From the NCBI GenBank assembly GCA_021738105.1, contig JAIPCS010000016.1, positions 1 through 25,957 of the forward strand: a DNA stretch of 25,957 nt, written 5' to 3'. Positions 14,487-23,095 of this stretch are shown here, one piece after another (the stretch's first letter is position 1; the number at the start of each line of letters is the position of its first letter). Both the position numbers and the translations under genes were made by a program. Source of the DNA: Sulfuritalea sp. (GTDB lineage: Bacteria; Pseudomonadota; Gammaproteobacteria; Burkholderiales; Rhodocyclaceae). The notes below the pieces were generated by a model. That model searched no databases. It saw nothing but the letters and a program-made list of their open reading frames with translations, and was not told the origin of the DNA.

Positions 14487-17051
14487 TCAAAGCCAGAGCA
14501 TCATTCCCATTTCGAAAGCATGAGGCAGCAAGGGGTGGGTTGGAAACACCCGTATCCGATATTCCATCTTGCCGCACTGGTCCGGCGTCAGGTCGAGCGA
14601 GAACAGGTGTTCGCCGTTCTCCAGTGCGCGCTCGTGCCGAAGCTCATAGCGCCGTGCGCGAGCCGACGTCGGTTCGCCGGGACGCGTAAACACCATCTCA
14701 ACCGTGAGGTCGTCCGGTGTCAGTCCGTCAAGTTGGACGGCAATTGAAAAATGCAGCGCTTCTCCATAGCGGATGCGGGACGTCTCCTGATCGATTCGCC
14801 GCATTCCTATGTGAGGCCAGGAAGCGCGAACACGTGCCTTCCAGTCGGCGACGCGACGCGCCCCGGAGAAGTCCTCGTTCGAATAGCGCCGCCATTGTTC
14901 GGCGGCAGGTGAATAGAATTTCTCGGCATAGTTGGTCAGCATGCGCTGCATGTTGAAGCGAGGCATGATCGAGGCGATGGACTGTTTGGCCATTGCAACC
15001 CATTCCGGAGAATAGCCGAGCGACGTGCTGCGGTAGTACATGGGGATCACGCTGTCCTGGAGCAGTTCATACAGCGTCCGTCCTTCGTCGCTGTCGCGCT
15101 GGGCCGCATCCAGACCCTCGGCCGCCGGTTTGATCGCCCAGCCGTTCTTGCCATCGTAACCCTCTCCCCACCAGCCATCGAGTACCGACAGATTGATGCC
15201 GCCGTTGATCGCCGCTTTGATTCCGGAGGTGCCCGACGCTTCCAGGGGATAGATCGGATTATTGAGCCAGACGTCGACTCCGGCCACCATGCGGCGGGCC
15301 AGATGCAAGTCATAACCTTCCACCAGAAGTACACGACCTTCGAACTCGCGCTTTTGGGAGAGTTCGGCGATCTGTCGGATCAGCAGTCGACCGGGTTCGT
15401 CCGCCGGGTGCGCCTTGCCGGCAAAAATGAACACCACCGGCCGTTGCGTGTCGCTGATGATTTCACGCAGCCAGTCGAGGTTGTTGAACAGCAGTGTGGC
15501 CCGCTTGTAGGTGGCGAAGCGACGCGCAAAACCGATGGTCAGTACGGTCGGGTTGCCCGGATCCGCATAGCGCAAAACGCGATCCAGGTGCGCTTCGGAA
15601 CCTTGGTTGCGTAAATGCTGCTGACGGACCCGACTGTGCACCAGGTGCAACAACTGCGCTTTGAGCGATTGGCGAATGCTCCAGAATATCTGGTCCGGAA
15701 TCCGGTGCACGCCGTCCCAGCATCCCTGATCGCTGAGTCGATGTTGCCATCCGAGCCCGAGATGGCGGTCAAAGGTTTCATACCAGTCGGTTGCAAGAAA
15801 CGTGGGTACATGCACGGCGTTGGTGACGTAATCCATCGGGTTTTCGGCGGCAGTAACCTGCGGCCACATGTCGGCACAAATACGTGAGGAGACCTCGCCG
15901 TGGATGCGCGATACTCCGTTGTGATAGCGCGAGCCACGCAGGGCCAGCGCCGTCATGTTGAAGTCGGTTCCGCCGCCACTGCCGCCTCCGACGCGCCCCA
16001 TGTGGAGCAGGGTATCCCGATTGAGGCCGACCAGCTTGCAGAACTCGCCAAAGTAATGCAGAACCATGTCGTCAGCGAAATGATCGTGTCCCGCAGGAAC
16101 GGGGGTGTGTGTGGTGAATACCGTGTTGGCGGACGCCGCTTCAAGCGCGGCGGAAAAGGGCATGTTCAGAGCGACCAGATTGCGGATGCGTTCCAGTACC
16201 AGAAATGCCGCATGACCTTCGTTGATGTGCCAGACGGTTGGTGCCAGACCCAGTGCTGCAAGCGCGCGCACGCCACCGACACCGAGGATGATCTCCTGCT
16301 CGATACGCGTGCGGCGGTCGCCGCCATACAATTGATGCGCGATACCGCGATCCGCTTCGGTGTTTTCTTCAAGATCGGTGTCGAGCAGAAATAGCTTGTT
16401 CTTGCCCACGCTCGCGCGCCAGACCTTGACCCACACGACGCGCCCGGGGAAGTCCACGCTGACTCGCACGTCCCGCCCATCTTCTGCGCGAACCGGTTCG
16501 ATCGGCATATCGTCAAAATCGTTGTCGCCGTAGTGTGCAGTCTGGTTTCCTTCACGGTCGATGGTCTGGCGAAAATAGCCCTGTCGGTAAAGTAGTCCAA
16601 CGGCAACAAACGGTAGGCGCATGTCGGATGCACCTTTGCAATGGTCACCGGCAAGAATGCCCAGGCCACCCGAATAAATCGGCAGACTTTCATGAAAACC
16701 GAATTCGGCGCAAAAATAGGCAATCAGATCGTTTGACTGCAGCGGAGGTTTTCCCGGGAGTTCCAGGCGGGGTTCCGACTGATACGAATCAAAGGCGGAA
16801 AGCACCCGATTCATGGTGCCGAGGAATACCGGATCGTCGCCGGCGTCGCCGATTCTTTTTTGATCGATACGCTTGAGGAAGGCCTTGGGGCTGTGATGGA
16901 CCGCTTTCCACAAGCCGGCGCTCAGGCGCGCAAATAGCGAGCGGGTGGGTCGGTCCCAGCTGTACCAGAGATTGTTGGACAGTTCGCCGAGACGCGTCAG
17001 ACGCTGGGGTATCTCGGGATTAACTTCTAGTTGGTAGCGTGTGCCGGGCAT
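14487..17051 (-). CDS. glgP: Alpha-glucan (glycogen) phosphorylase
   Basis: An 854-residue GT35 enzyme of the short-N-terminus 'alpha-glucan phosphorylase' type. It releases glucose 1-phosphate from alpha-1,4-glucan using phosphate and pyridoxal phosphate. Seen are GELSNNLWYSWDR near the start, LPIYSGGLGILAGDHCKGASD, WHINEGHAAFL, FAGKAHPADEPG, and YPLEASGTSGIKAAINGGIN, which has the PLP Lys, followed by LSVLDGWWGEGYD. The C-terminus (about the last 100 residues) is a beta-rich extension. The start at ATG 17051 (MPGTRYQLEV) was chosen because the preceding 39 codons in the open frame lie in and just after the upstream GH57 gene and do not look coding. A gap of 41 bases separates it from that gene, and pgi follows ten bases later. 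Confidence 0.94.
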   Translation of the reverse strand: MPGTRYQLEVNPEIPQRLTRLGELSNNLWYSWDRPTRSLFARLSAGLWKAVHHSPKAFLKRIDQKRIGDAGDDPVFLGTMNRVLSAFDSYQSEPRLELPGKPPLQSNDLIAYFCAEFGFHESLPIYSGGLGILAGDHCKGASDMRLPFVAVGLLYRQGYFRQTIDREGNQTAHYGDNDFDDMPIEPVRAEDGRDVRVSVDFPGRVVWVKVWRASVGKNKLFLLDTDLEENTEADRGIAHQLYGGDRRTRIEQEIILGVGGVRALAALGLAPTVWHINEGHAAFLVLERIRNLVALNMPFSAALEAASANTVFTTHTPVPAGHDHFADDMVLHYFGEFCKLVGLNRDTLLHMGRVGGGSGGGTDFNMTALALRGSRYHNGVSRIHGEVSSRICADMWPQVTAAENPMDYVTNAVHVPTFLATDWYETFDRHLGLGWQHRLSDQGCWDGVHRIPDQIFWSIRQSLKAQLLHLVHSRVRQQHLRNQGSEAHLDRVLRYADPGNPTVLTIGFARRFATYKRATLLFNNLDWLREIISDTQRPVVFIFAGKAHPADEPGRLLIRQIAELSQKREFEGRVLLVEGYDLHLARRMVAGVDVWLNNPIYPLEASGTSGIKAAINGGINLSVLDGWWGEGYDGKNGWAIKPAAEGLDAAQRDSDEGRTLYELLQDSVIPMYYRSTSLGYSPEWVAMAKQSIASIMPRFNMQRMLTNYAEKFYSPAAEQWRRYSNEDFSGARRVADWKARVRASWPHIGMRRIDQETSRIRYGEALHFSIAVQLDGLTPDDLTVEMVFTRPGEPTSARARRYELRHERALENGEHLFSLDLTPDQCGKMEYRIRVFPTHPLLPHAFEMGMMLWL

Positions 17052-17092
17052 GATCTTTGGTGGTAATAATTGAAGAACGTGAGCGATTGATT

Positions 17093-19096
17093 CTACGTTG
17101 CAGTGATCACCTTGAGCAAAATGCTCTGTTCGGTTTCGGCCAGCGGCGTCCAGGTCAACCTGATGCACACCGCTTGCATGACCTTTTCGAAGCCCGCTTC
17201 GGACTGTGAAACCGTACGATGGGGCGCAGCTTCGAGGCGCATCGGTTGCGTGGAATACAGCGTCAAAGCGCCGCCAAGCTCGCTGTCTTCGAGGGTGATC
17301 TGCCGCAGGTCATCGAATGTCTGTTCCTGACCGAAGCCGCCGGGAATGCTGCCATCGGCCAGTACATAGCGGCCACCAAACCCATCGCAACTGGGTAGCG
17401 AAATATTGAGTTCGGTTTCGATCACGGCAGGCAGGTTGCTGCCCGCCGCTCTAAATCCGACACGCAATCCGTCATCGTCAAGGCAGTACGTTTTTTCGAT
17501 GAAATAGTTTTCTGAATGGGCGATCCAGCATCCCTCTCGTGAGGCTGAAACATAGTGTTCGAGCGGGCGCAATACACCGCTGACATCGCTCGCGCGCTCC
17601 AGAAAAATCCCGCGCGGACGTTCATCCGGCGTGGCGTCTTGCGACTGTATCGGTTGCAGGAAAGCGATGCGGTCGTGGGCAGAGGCGATACCGTTGTTTT
17701 CGGCATGCGTCGTCTGCGCCTGATCGATTCGGGTGTGGTAAGCCTCGGGATAGGCGCGCAGCGTGTCGCCGAAGTTATGCGCGAGCTTGAGACTGGAAAA
17801 TTCAACCAGTGCGGCGTTGCCATCGTCGCGCACAAAAACCTGCACGTCCTCGTTGCGCAATATCAGCTCGAGATGCCCGTCATGATCAAGATCGATATTT
17901 TCGCTGGCGGCTGGAGGCGTCAGTGTATTCAGCGCCACCTCAAGGGCCAGCAGGTTGTTCCATACGGCGCGGCGCAGATGCGGCAAATAGAGCCCGCCAA
18001 AAAGTCCATGCCAATAGGCGTCGTTGGCCTGTGCCCGATGCAGGTTTTCCTGCATGGCATCGCTGCGTTGTGCCGGTGGCAGGTCTGCCAGCCGCCGCGA
18101 AGCACTCAGCATGCGTTTGTGCATCCAGTTGGCCTCGGCATAGCGCGACATGAAATTGCGCCAGATGCCGCCGCGCAGAAAGGGCTTGTGCGCTTCGAAA
18201 CGGCCCGACGATTTTTCAGTCTCGATCAGATCGTGCAACGCCAGCGAGCGTTCGGCCGGAAGCGTCCATTCGTTCATTTCGATGTAGGACGTGGTGGGCA
18301 AATAGACGATGCCGCGTGTTCTTTCGCGCGCGTGATAATCGGCAAAGGATTCAGTGCGGATCAGATCCGATCTGAGGACGCCTTCAACAAACTGCGTCAG
18401 CCAGCCTTTTTCGAAAACCCACTCATAGGTCTCGGGCCAGATGCCGAACTTCTCGATATCGTCGAAATAAATTGCGGCGCGATGACCCTGGCGCGCCAGG
18501 TCTTCAAGCCAGGCCACCGCGTCTTCGGCTTTTGAGAACGGCAGACGGTAGCGAGCTGCTTCGGAAATTGGAAACAAGTCGAGGTATTTCCCGTCTTCTT
18601 CCGTGGTGTAGAAACTGTCGAGTCTGCTGCCATCCTCACCGGCACACAGAAAATGATAGTCATCGACAGCAACGTAGCGGATTCCGGCTTCTGTCAGCGC
18701 CGGTATGACCGAGGATTCCCAGACTCTTTCTGTCAGCCAGGCACCGCTCGGACGTGTGCCGAAGTGTCGCTCGATCTTGTCGGACAGCGTGATGATCTGC
18801 GTGATCCGATCGCAATGCGGTATTGCCGCCAATACCGGCTCACAGTCGCCCGAGCCGAACCACTCGACCTGGCCACGCTTCGTCATTGCCGTCAGGCGCT
18901 GCATGTCCTGGGGAAAGCGCTCAAGCAATACATCCAGCAGCCAACCGGAAAAGTGCACACTGAAACGGAATTCAGGATATTTCTCCATGACACGCAGGAA
19001 CATGCCGTAGCTGCGGACATGGGCGTCGTCGATGACTTCCGGAAAATTTCCGACAGGCTGGTGGGCATGAACTCCAAACAGAAGGGTGATGGGCAT
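17093..19096 (-). CDS. GH57 4-alpha-glucanotransferase-like enzyme
   Basis: A 667-residue GH57 protein with the size and layout of the Thermococcus litoralis 4-alpha-glucanotransferase (659 residues): a catalytic barrel (about 1-300), a helical DUF1925-type region, and a beta-rich DUF1926-type C-terminal domain. Motifs seen are HAHQP (10-14), the GDCEPVLAAIP region (84-93), GAWLTERVW with Glu123 as probable nucleophile, and YFDDIEKFGIWP with Asp213 as probable acid/base. These enzymes move maltooligosaccharide units between glucans; here it would remodel glycogen in place of a GH77 MalQ. It starts nine bases after the other GH57 gene. Transferase versus hydrolase activity cannot be decided from sequence. 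Confidence 0.88.
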   Translation of the reverse strand: MPITLLFGVHAHQPVGNFPEVIDDAHVRSYGMFLRVMEKYPEFRFSVHFSGWLLDVLLERFPQDMQRLTAMTKRGQVEWFGSGDCEPVLAAIPHCDRITQIITLSDKIERHFGTRPSGAWLTERVWESSVIPALTEAGIRYVAVDDYHFLCAGEDGSRLDSFYTTEEDGKYLDLFPISEAARYRLPFSKAEDAVAWLEDLARQGHRAAIYFDDIEKFGIWPETYEWVFEKGWLTQFVEGVLRSDLIRTESFADYHARERTRGIVYLPTTSYIEMNEWTLPAERSLALHDLIETEKSSGRFEAHKPFLRGGIWRNFMSRYAEANWMHKRMLSASRRLADLPPAQRSDAMQENLHRAQANDAYWHGLFGGLYLPHLRRAVWNNLLALEVALNTLTPPAASENIDLDHDGHLELILRNEDVQVFVRDDGNAALVEFSSLKLAHNFGDTLRAYPEAYHTRIDQAQTTHAENNGIASAHDRIAFLQPIQSQDATPDERPRGIFLERASDVSGVLRPLEHYVSASREGCWIAHSENYFIEKTYCLDDDGLRVGFRAAGSNLPAVIETELNISLPSCDGFGGRYVLADGSIPGGFGQEQTFDDLRQITLEDSELGGALTLYSTQPMRLEAAPHRTVSQSEAGFEKVMQAVCIRLTWTPLAETEQSILLKVITAT

Positions 19097-19105
19097 GTAG
19101 TATTT

Positions 19106-20881
19106 TTAGTGAGCAGGGGTGGAGGCGCGGCGCATGGAGCCGTTTTCGGCAGTGGTTGATCCGGCGCATATGGACGTTTCGAGCTGCGATGGTGGTGCCA
19201 GCTGGAGAAGTTGGTACAAACGTGCCAGATTGTGTCGATACAAGCTGTCGAAGTTGGCGACGGCGGCAGACGGGTTGTAGTCGCCGAACCACCAGAACCA
19301 GTCGGAACTTTCGCAAATCGCCAATTGCGCTTCTACCGCAGCGATTTGTTCGACGTTGAGCCGGCCACTGGCAATGACGCGATCACAGCTTTGTTTGGCC
19401 TCGCACAACAAATCCCAGCCACGGTTCTTTGCCTCGTCGCCGATCCAGGTTGACAGCGTTCCATAGACCCAACTGCCGGCGGTCAGGCGCGGCAGCACCG
19501 TAGTGGAGGGTGGTGTTTCGCGTGCCAGAATTTCGGCATAGGTGGTGGTGCGGATGTTTGGATGATCGGCAAGCAATCCGTAGAGATCATCGAAAAAATA
19601 GTATCCGTTATACGGGTAATGCTCCCAGGCGTTTTCGCCGTCGAGAATAATGCTGACCACGGGAATTTCGTCATCGGCGGCATCCTCGAGTATCTTTTCG
19701 ATCTGGTGCACGAGGTGTCCGGCAGCGTCGCGCCCATGCCATTTGGCATAGTCGAAACCGATCAGGTCCGAGAGCCGCTCATCACGGAAAAACAGCGTCA
19801 GTCCGGGCGCCTGTTCCATACGCCAAGGGTGATAGGCGGCACGCGGGTCGGCAATGTCGCCGGCCGAGAGGCTGTTGTTCAGCCCGCCCTCGCCGCTGGC
19901 GATCCAGCGGCAGCCGGATTCCGCCAGATGCTTTACGAAGTCGGTGGACACGGCGCCTTCTGCGGGCCACATGCCGACCGGTGCGGCGCCAAAGCGCCTG
20001 GCGTGACTGGCGCGGGCGTCTTCTATTTGACGAATGACGCGGGTGCGGCCACCGGGATAGGCGGCGGAAAAGGGAAGCGCCGCTTCGGGCACGCTTTCGC
20101 GCGCGACAGCAAAATCGAGCAACAGCGGTGACAGCGGATGGGTTTGTGGCGTAGAAGAAATCTCTACCTGGCCGCTTGCGGCAAGCGCTCGCCAGCGCGG
20201 GATCAAGCCGGTGATCACCTTGCCGATACTTTCCAGAAGCCTGCGCCGGTCGTTCGCGTCATAGCCTTCACCCTGGCTCATCAATTCGGCCAGAAGCGGG
20301 TCGCGACGACGCTCGGTCTCGCCGGTCCACGCCAGGTGGTACCAGGTGACGAGATCGGAGAAATAGCTGGCCGAGAGATAGCGATAGGCCGGCTTGTTCT
20401 TGTGAGCGAGCAACTGGTAGAGATCGTGCAGCCGCTCATATTGGGGAAAGGGGGCCAGCATCGTGCTGTGATTACTGCGAAAACAGGTGGTCAGCAGCAA
20501 GTGCCGGTCTTCTTCGCTGAGGGTTTCCAGATCGGGGGTGGCCAGAATGCGCAGCAGCGGATCGCGAAACTCGCCGCTGGCAAACTGTTGCACGTAGTCC
20601 TCGATCTGATCGAGCAGCACCGGGACCAGGTTCACCACGCAGCGAATCCGAGGATGGCGTTCGAGATGCGCCGCCATGTCGTTGTAGTCCTTGATGGCGT
20701 GCAGATAGACCCAAGGCAGGACGAATTCGCCTGCGGCCGTGATTCTGCTCTCCGGCATGGACGTCCTGGCCGTGTCGCCATCGCCGAGTTTTTTCGGTGA
20801 ATCGAGACCAGCTGTTGCGCCATGGTCGCGATAGTCCGGCTGGTGCATGTGCCAGAGAAATACCAGATCAAGCGTTTTCAT
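19106..20881 (-). CDS. GH57 alpha-amylase/alpha-mannosidase-like glucan hydrolase
   Basis: A 591-residue GH57 protein of the COG1449 type, without a signal peptide, so cytoplasmic. Motifs are FLWHMHQPDYRD (8-19), LPWVYLHAIKDYNDMA (55-70), GMWPAEGAVS with Glu308 as the likely nucleophile, and IILDGENAWEHYP with Asp414 as the likely acid/base. It differs from GH57 branching enzymes, which begin with a 'LHAHLPfvrhp' motif. Its place directly before the glucanotransferase-like GH57 gene (nine-base gap) suggests that the pair acts on the same internal alpha-glucan. The start at ATG 20881 (MKTLDLVFLW) was preferred over the frame extension to 20914, which reaches into the repeat; no strong ribosome binding site is visible. 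Confidence 0.88.
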   Translation of the reverse strand: MKTLDLVFLWHMHQPDYRDHGATAGLDSPKKLGDGDTARTSMPESRITAAGEFVLPWVYLHAIKDYNDMAAHLERHPRIRCVVNLVPVLLDQIEDYVQQFASGEFRDPLLRILATPDLETLSEEDRHLLLTTCFRSNHSTMLAPFPQYERLHDLYQLLAHKNKPAYRYLSASYFSDLVTWYHLAWTGETERRRDPLLAELMSQGEGYDANDRRRLLESIGKVITGLIPRWRALAASGQVEISSTPQTHPLSPLLLDFAVARESVPEAALPFSAAYPGGRTRVIRQIEDARASHARRFGAAPVGMWPAEGAVSTDFVKHLAESGCRWIASGEGGLNNSLSAGDIADPRAAYHPWRMEQAPGLTLFFRDERLSDLIGFDYAKWHGRDAAGHLVHQIEKILEDAADDEIPVVSIILDGENAWEHYPYNGYYFFDDLYGLLADHPNIRTTTYAEILARETPPSTTVLPRLTAGSWVYGTLSTWIGDEAKNRGWDLLCEAKQSCDRVIASGRLNVEQIAAVEAQLAICESSDWFWWFGDYNPSAAVANFDSLYRHNLARLYQLLQLAPPSQLETSICAGSTTAENGSMRRASTPAH

Positions 20882-20900
20882 GTTGTGTTCGAGCGTGGTG

Positions 20901-21055
20901 TTAACGTGAAACAAGTCGTTCGGAGCGACGGGTGCGAGCCGAACGAAGCGAGCTGACCGGTAGCCCCGCCCTTGGGCGGGGATGGGGGTGGGGGACCTTC
21001 AATGCGACTTTTACGTGTTTCATCATCGGGGGTGCCGGATCACTGCATGAAAGTT
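20901..21055 (+). repeat. 155-bp structured repeat, copy 2
   Basis: The second copy of the element at 11160-11314, of identical length. The outer stem is ACGTGAAA/TTTTACGT (20904-20911 with 21009-21016, one G-U pair on the plus strand), the inner stem CGTTCGG/CCGAACG is perfect (20917-20923 with 20939-20945), and the hairpin CCCCGCC/GGCGGGG (20964-20970 with 20975-20981) is kept. G-tracts at 20974-20994 again form a G-quadruplex motif. Its end touches the glgC stop codon and its start lies 20 bases before the GH57 gene start, filling the gap between these minus-strand genes. Confidence 0.8.
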
Positions 21056-22313
21056 AGCGGATATGGTGAACTTGCTGGCCGAGCATTTCCGGAGTGACCA
21101 GGGCGATGCCTTTTTCGCTAACGTGGAAGCGCTGGCGGTCGGCGGCGATGTCGTAGCCGATGGTCATGCCTTCCGGGATGCGGCAATGTTTATCCAGTAC
21201 CACCCGGCGCAGTTTCGCATGGCGTCCGATATCCACATCAGGCAGGATAACGGACTCTTCGATTTGTGCGTAGCTATGCACGTTGACACGCGAGAACAGC
21301 AAGGACTTCCGTACCACTGCGCCACTGATCACGTCGCCGCCCGAAACCAGCGAATCGACCGCCATGCCGCGGCGCCCGTCATCGTCGAAAACAAACTTGG
21401 CAGGCGGCAACTGCTCCTGATGGGTCCAGATCGGCCAGTCGTCGTCGTACAGATTGAGTTCCGGCGTGATCTTGGTCAGCTCCATATTCGCTTCCCAATA
21501 CGCGTCGATGGTGCCCGCATCGCGCCAGTAGGGAATGCCGGTGCTGTCCATCCCGACACAGGAGTTGGCAAAATTGTGGGCAAAGACGCGGTAGCGTTCC
21601 AGACAGTGGGGAATGATGTTCTTGCCGAAATCGTGGGAGGAATCCGGCTCGTCGTGATCGCGGATCAATTGCTCGTACAGGAAATCGGCGTTGAAGATGT
21701 AAACACCCATGTTGGCCAAGGCCCGGTCCGGCCGCCCCGGCATGGGTGGTGGATTGGCCGGTTTTTCGAAGAACTCCGATATGCGCTGCTTTTCGCCGAC
21801 ATGCATGACACCGAAGCTGCTGGCTTCTTCCAGCGGTACGTCGATGCAGGCCACGCTGACGTCCGCTTGCCGATGCACATGTTCGGACAGCATACGTCCG
21901 TAGTCCATTTTGTAGACGTGATCGCCGGATAACACCAGCACGTATTTGGGTTGGCTGCGCCGGATCGGGTCGAGATTCTGGAATACGGCGTCGGCCGTAC
22001 CCTGGTACCAATTCTCGCTTAGTTGTTGCTGCGCGGGCAGAATGTCGATGAATTCGTGAAACCGGCCGTCCAGAAAGCTCCAGCCACGCTGCAAATGCTG
22101 GATCAGGCTTTGCGCTTTGTACTGTGTCGCCACGCCTATTTTTCGGATACCCGAATTGACGCAATTGGACAGAGTGAAGTCGATGATGCGAAATTTCCCG
22201 CCAAAGGGCACCGCCGGTTTGGCGCGCCAGTCGGTCAATTGCTTGAGGCGGCTGCCGCGCCCGCCGGCCAGCACGATGGCAAAGGTTTTTCGCGTCAGTT
22301 CGCTCTTGTTCAT
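21054..22313 (-). CDS. glgC: Glucose-1-phosphate adenylyltransferase
   Basis: A 419-residue enzyme that makes ADP-glucose from glucose 1-phosphate and ATP, the committed step of bacterial glycogen synthesis. The nucleotide-binding start [20 protein letters not shown] and [16 protein letters not shown] are the GlgC signatures. [21 protein letters not shown] follows, then the glucose-phosphate region ([21 protein letters not shown]), and the C-terminus is the left-handed beta-helix regulatory domain. The N-terminal Arg/Lys residues resemble the fructose-1,6-bisphosphate-activated type, which is an inference. ATG 22313 was chosen: GAAAG lies about nine bases upstream and the ATG overlaps the stop of a possible leader ORF. 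The TTG at 22319 in the same frame is less likely. It heads the glycogen cluster. Confidence 0.96.
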   Translation of the reverse strand: MNKSELTRKTFAIVLAGGRGSRLKQLTDWRAKPAVPFGGKFRIIDFTLSNCVNSGIRKIGVATQYKAQSLIQHLQRGWSFLDGRFHEFIDILPAQQQLSENWYQGTADAVFQNLDPIRRSQPKYVLVLSGDHVYKMDYGRMLSEHVHRQADVSVACIDVPLEEASSFGVMHVGEKQRISEFFEKPANPPPMPGRPDRALANMGVYIFNADFLYEQLIRDHDEPDSSHDFGKNIIPHCLERYRVFAHNFANSCVGMDSTGIPYWRDAGTIDAYWEANMELTKITPELNLYDDDWPIWTHQEQLPPAKFVFDDDGRRGMAVDSLVSGGDVISGAVVRKSLLFSRVNVHSYAQIEESVILPDVDIGRHAKLRRVVLDKHCRIPEGMTIGYDIAADRQRFHVSEKGIALVTPEMLGQQVHHIR

Positions 22314-22381
22314 AGGCAATCTTTCACGCTTGCTGCTGTCCGGATGTCGTGTTTACCAACCTGTTTTCCAATACTAAGCAT
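22310..22381 (-). CDS. Possible 23-codon leader ORF coupled to glgC
   Basis: A short frame starts at ATG 22381 ([13 protein letters not shown]...SVKDCL), with GGAG eight bases upstream, a better ribosome binding site than that of glgC itself. Its TGA stop overlaps the glgC ATG as ATGA, the classical layout for translational coupling. It could be a true small protein or a leader whose translation sets glgC expression. The open frame continues upstream to 22726, but that part overlaps the DUF2934 gene and looks non-coding. It is short, so chance cannot be excluded. Confidence 0.45.
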   Translation of the reverse strand: MLSIGKQVGKHDIRTAASVKDCL

Positions 22382-22640
22382 GGTCTTGTCTCCGTTGCGG
22401 ATCGAGTGCCGCACGATTGTGATCAACTTTCGAATATATACCCGAGTCCGATTTTGCCGGTACGCACATTCCGAATGAGCCTGAACGGGGCCGTTCCAAG
22501 GCTCCGGCATTCGATCCTTCAAGCCGCCACCGTCCGGTCTTTCACCGCATGCAAATTGCCTCTTGAGCGTACCGCACGCACCTTTCGGGACCCGGACCCG
22601 ATCAATTCGCGTCTGCAGCGCTGCACTGCGAAATTTGTGG
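22382..22640. other. Long upstream region of glgC, no gene seen
   Basis: These 259 bases lie between the DUF2934 stop and the possible leader ORF. I find no convincing gene or intrinsic terminator. An AT-rich TATATATTCG on the minus strand at about 22432-22441 could be a -10 region for glgC, but no good -35 box lies at the right distance. Confidence 0.35.
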
Positions 22641-23015
22641 TTAACCGCCCAGCAGCCCCGCTGCCAGTAGCCGATCAATCTCGGCTTCGGCCTGAACCCA
22701 GTCGTCGAGCGGGTTGCCCGGCGCAAAACCGCGGCGTTCGGCGATGTGATACGCGGCCACTTCGACGTAGTGCTTGCGCTGGTCCACCGGCACCACTGCC
22801 GGCTTTTTTTTGCGCGGCGACCGCGCCGGCTTTTCGACGGAGGGCCTGGCCGCAGCCATCTTCACTGCTGGAGACGTTTTTCCCGTCGTGCCAGGTTTTT
22901 TGGCCGTCTTGGGTTTGGCCGTTGGCGGTTTGACGGGCGTATCCGAAATGCTCGGTTTTGTTGGAGCCGCACGTTTGCCAGCGGAAACTGGCACGTTCTT
23001 CTTGGAGCTCACCAT
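22641..23015 (-). CDS. DUF2934 protein with histone-H1-like basic tail
   Basis: A 124-residue protein in two parts. Residues 1-75 are rich in Lys, Ala, Pro, Thr and Ser (KPPTAKPKTAKKPG, RSPRKKK), low in complexity and strongly basic, like histone H1-type tails of bacterial proteins. Residues about 80-120 (YVEVAAYHIAERRGFAPG and NPLDDWVQAEAEID) match the DUF2934 pattern (hxxIxxxAYxxaerRGf.pG...dDWlxAExei). The function of DUF2934 is unknown. ATG 23015 has a near-perfect AGGAGG seven bases upstream; a longer frame to 23045 is less likely. It sits between glk and glgC, so a link with carbohydrate storage is suggested only by position. Confidence 0.85.
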   Translation of the reverse strand: MVSSKKNVPVSAGKRAAPTKPSISDTPVKPPTAKPKTAKKPGTTGKTSPAVKMAAARPSVEKPARSPRKKKPAVVPVDQRKHYVEVAAYHIAERRGFAPGNPLDDWVQAEAEIDRLLAAGLLGG

Positions 23016-23077
23016 TCTGGATCCTCCTTTTGTTGAAATAATCACACTTGCATGGTGCGCTCACCGTATGACAAGTT

Positions 23078-23093
23078 ATTGACATTCGTCAAT
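23078..23093. promoter_or_regulatory. Inverted repeat between glk and the DUF2934 gene
   Basis: ATTGACATTCGTCAAT is a perfect palindrome with six-base arms and a four-base centre, three bases after the glk stop and about 60 bases upstream of the DUF2934 start. The minus strand includes TTGACG, which could serve as a -35 box. It may be an operator or a small hairpin; there is no U tract to make it a terminator. Confidence 0.3.
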
Positions 23094-23095
23094 GA

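Noticed and set aside
19106..20881. GH57 protein as a glycogen branching enzyme
   Set aside because: GH57 branching enzymes begin with a different HAHLP motif and have another C-terminal layout; this protein has the HMHQPDYRD type start of the amylase/mannosidase-like group.
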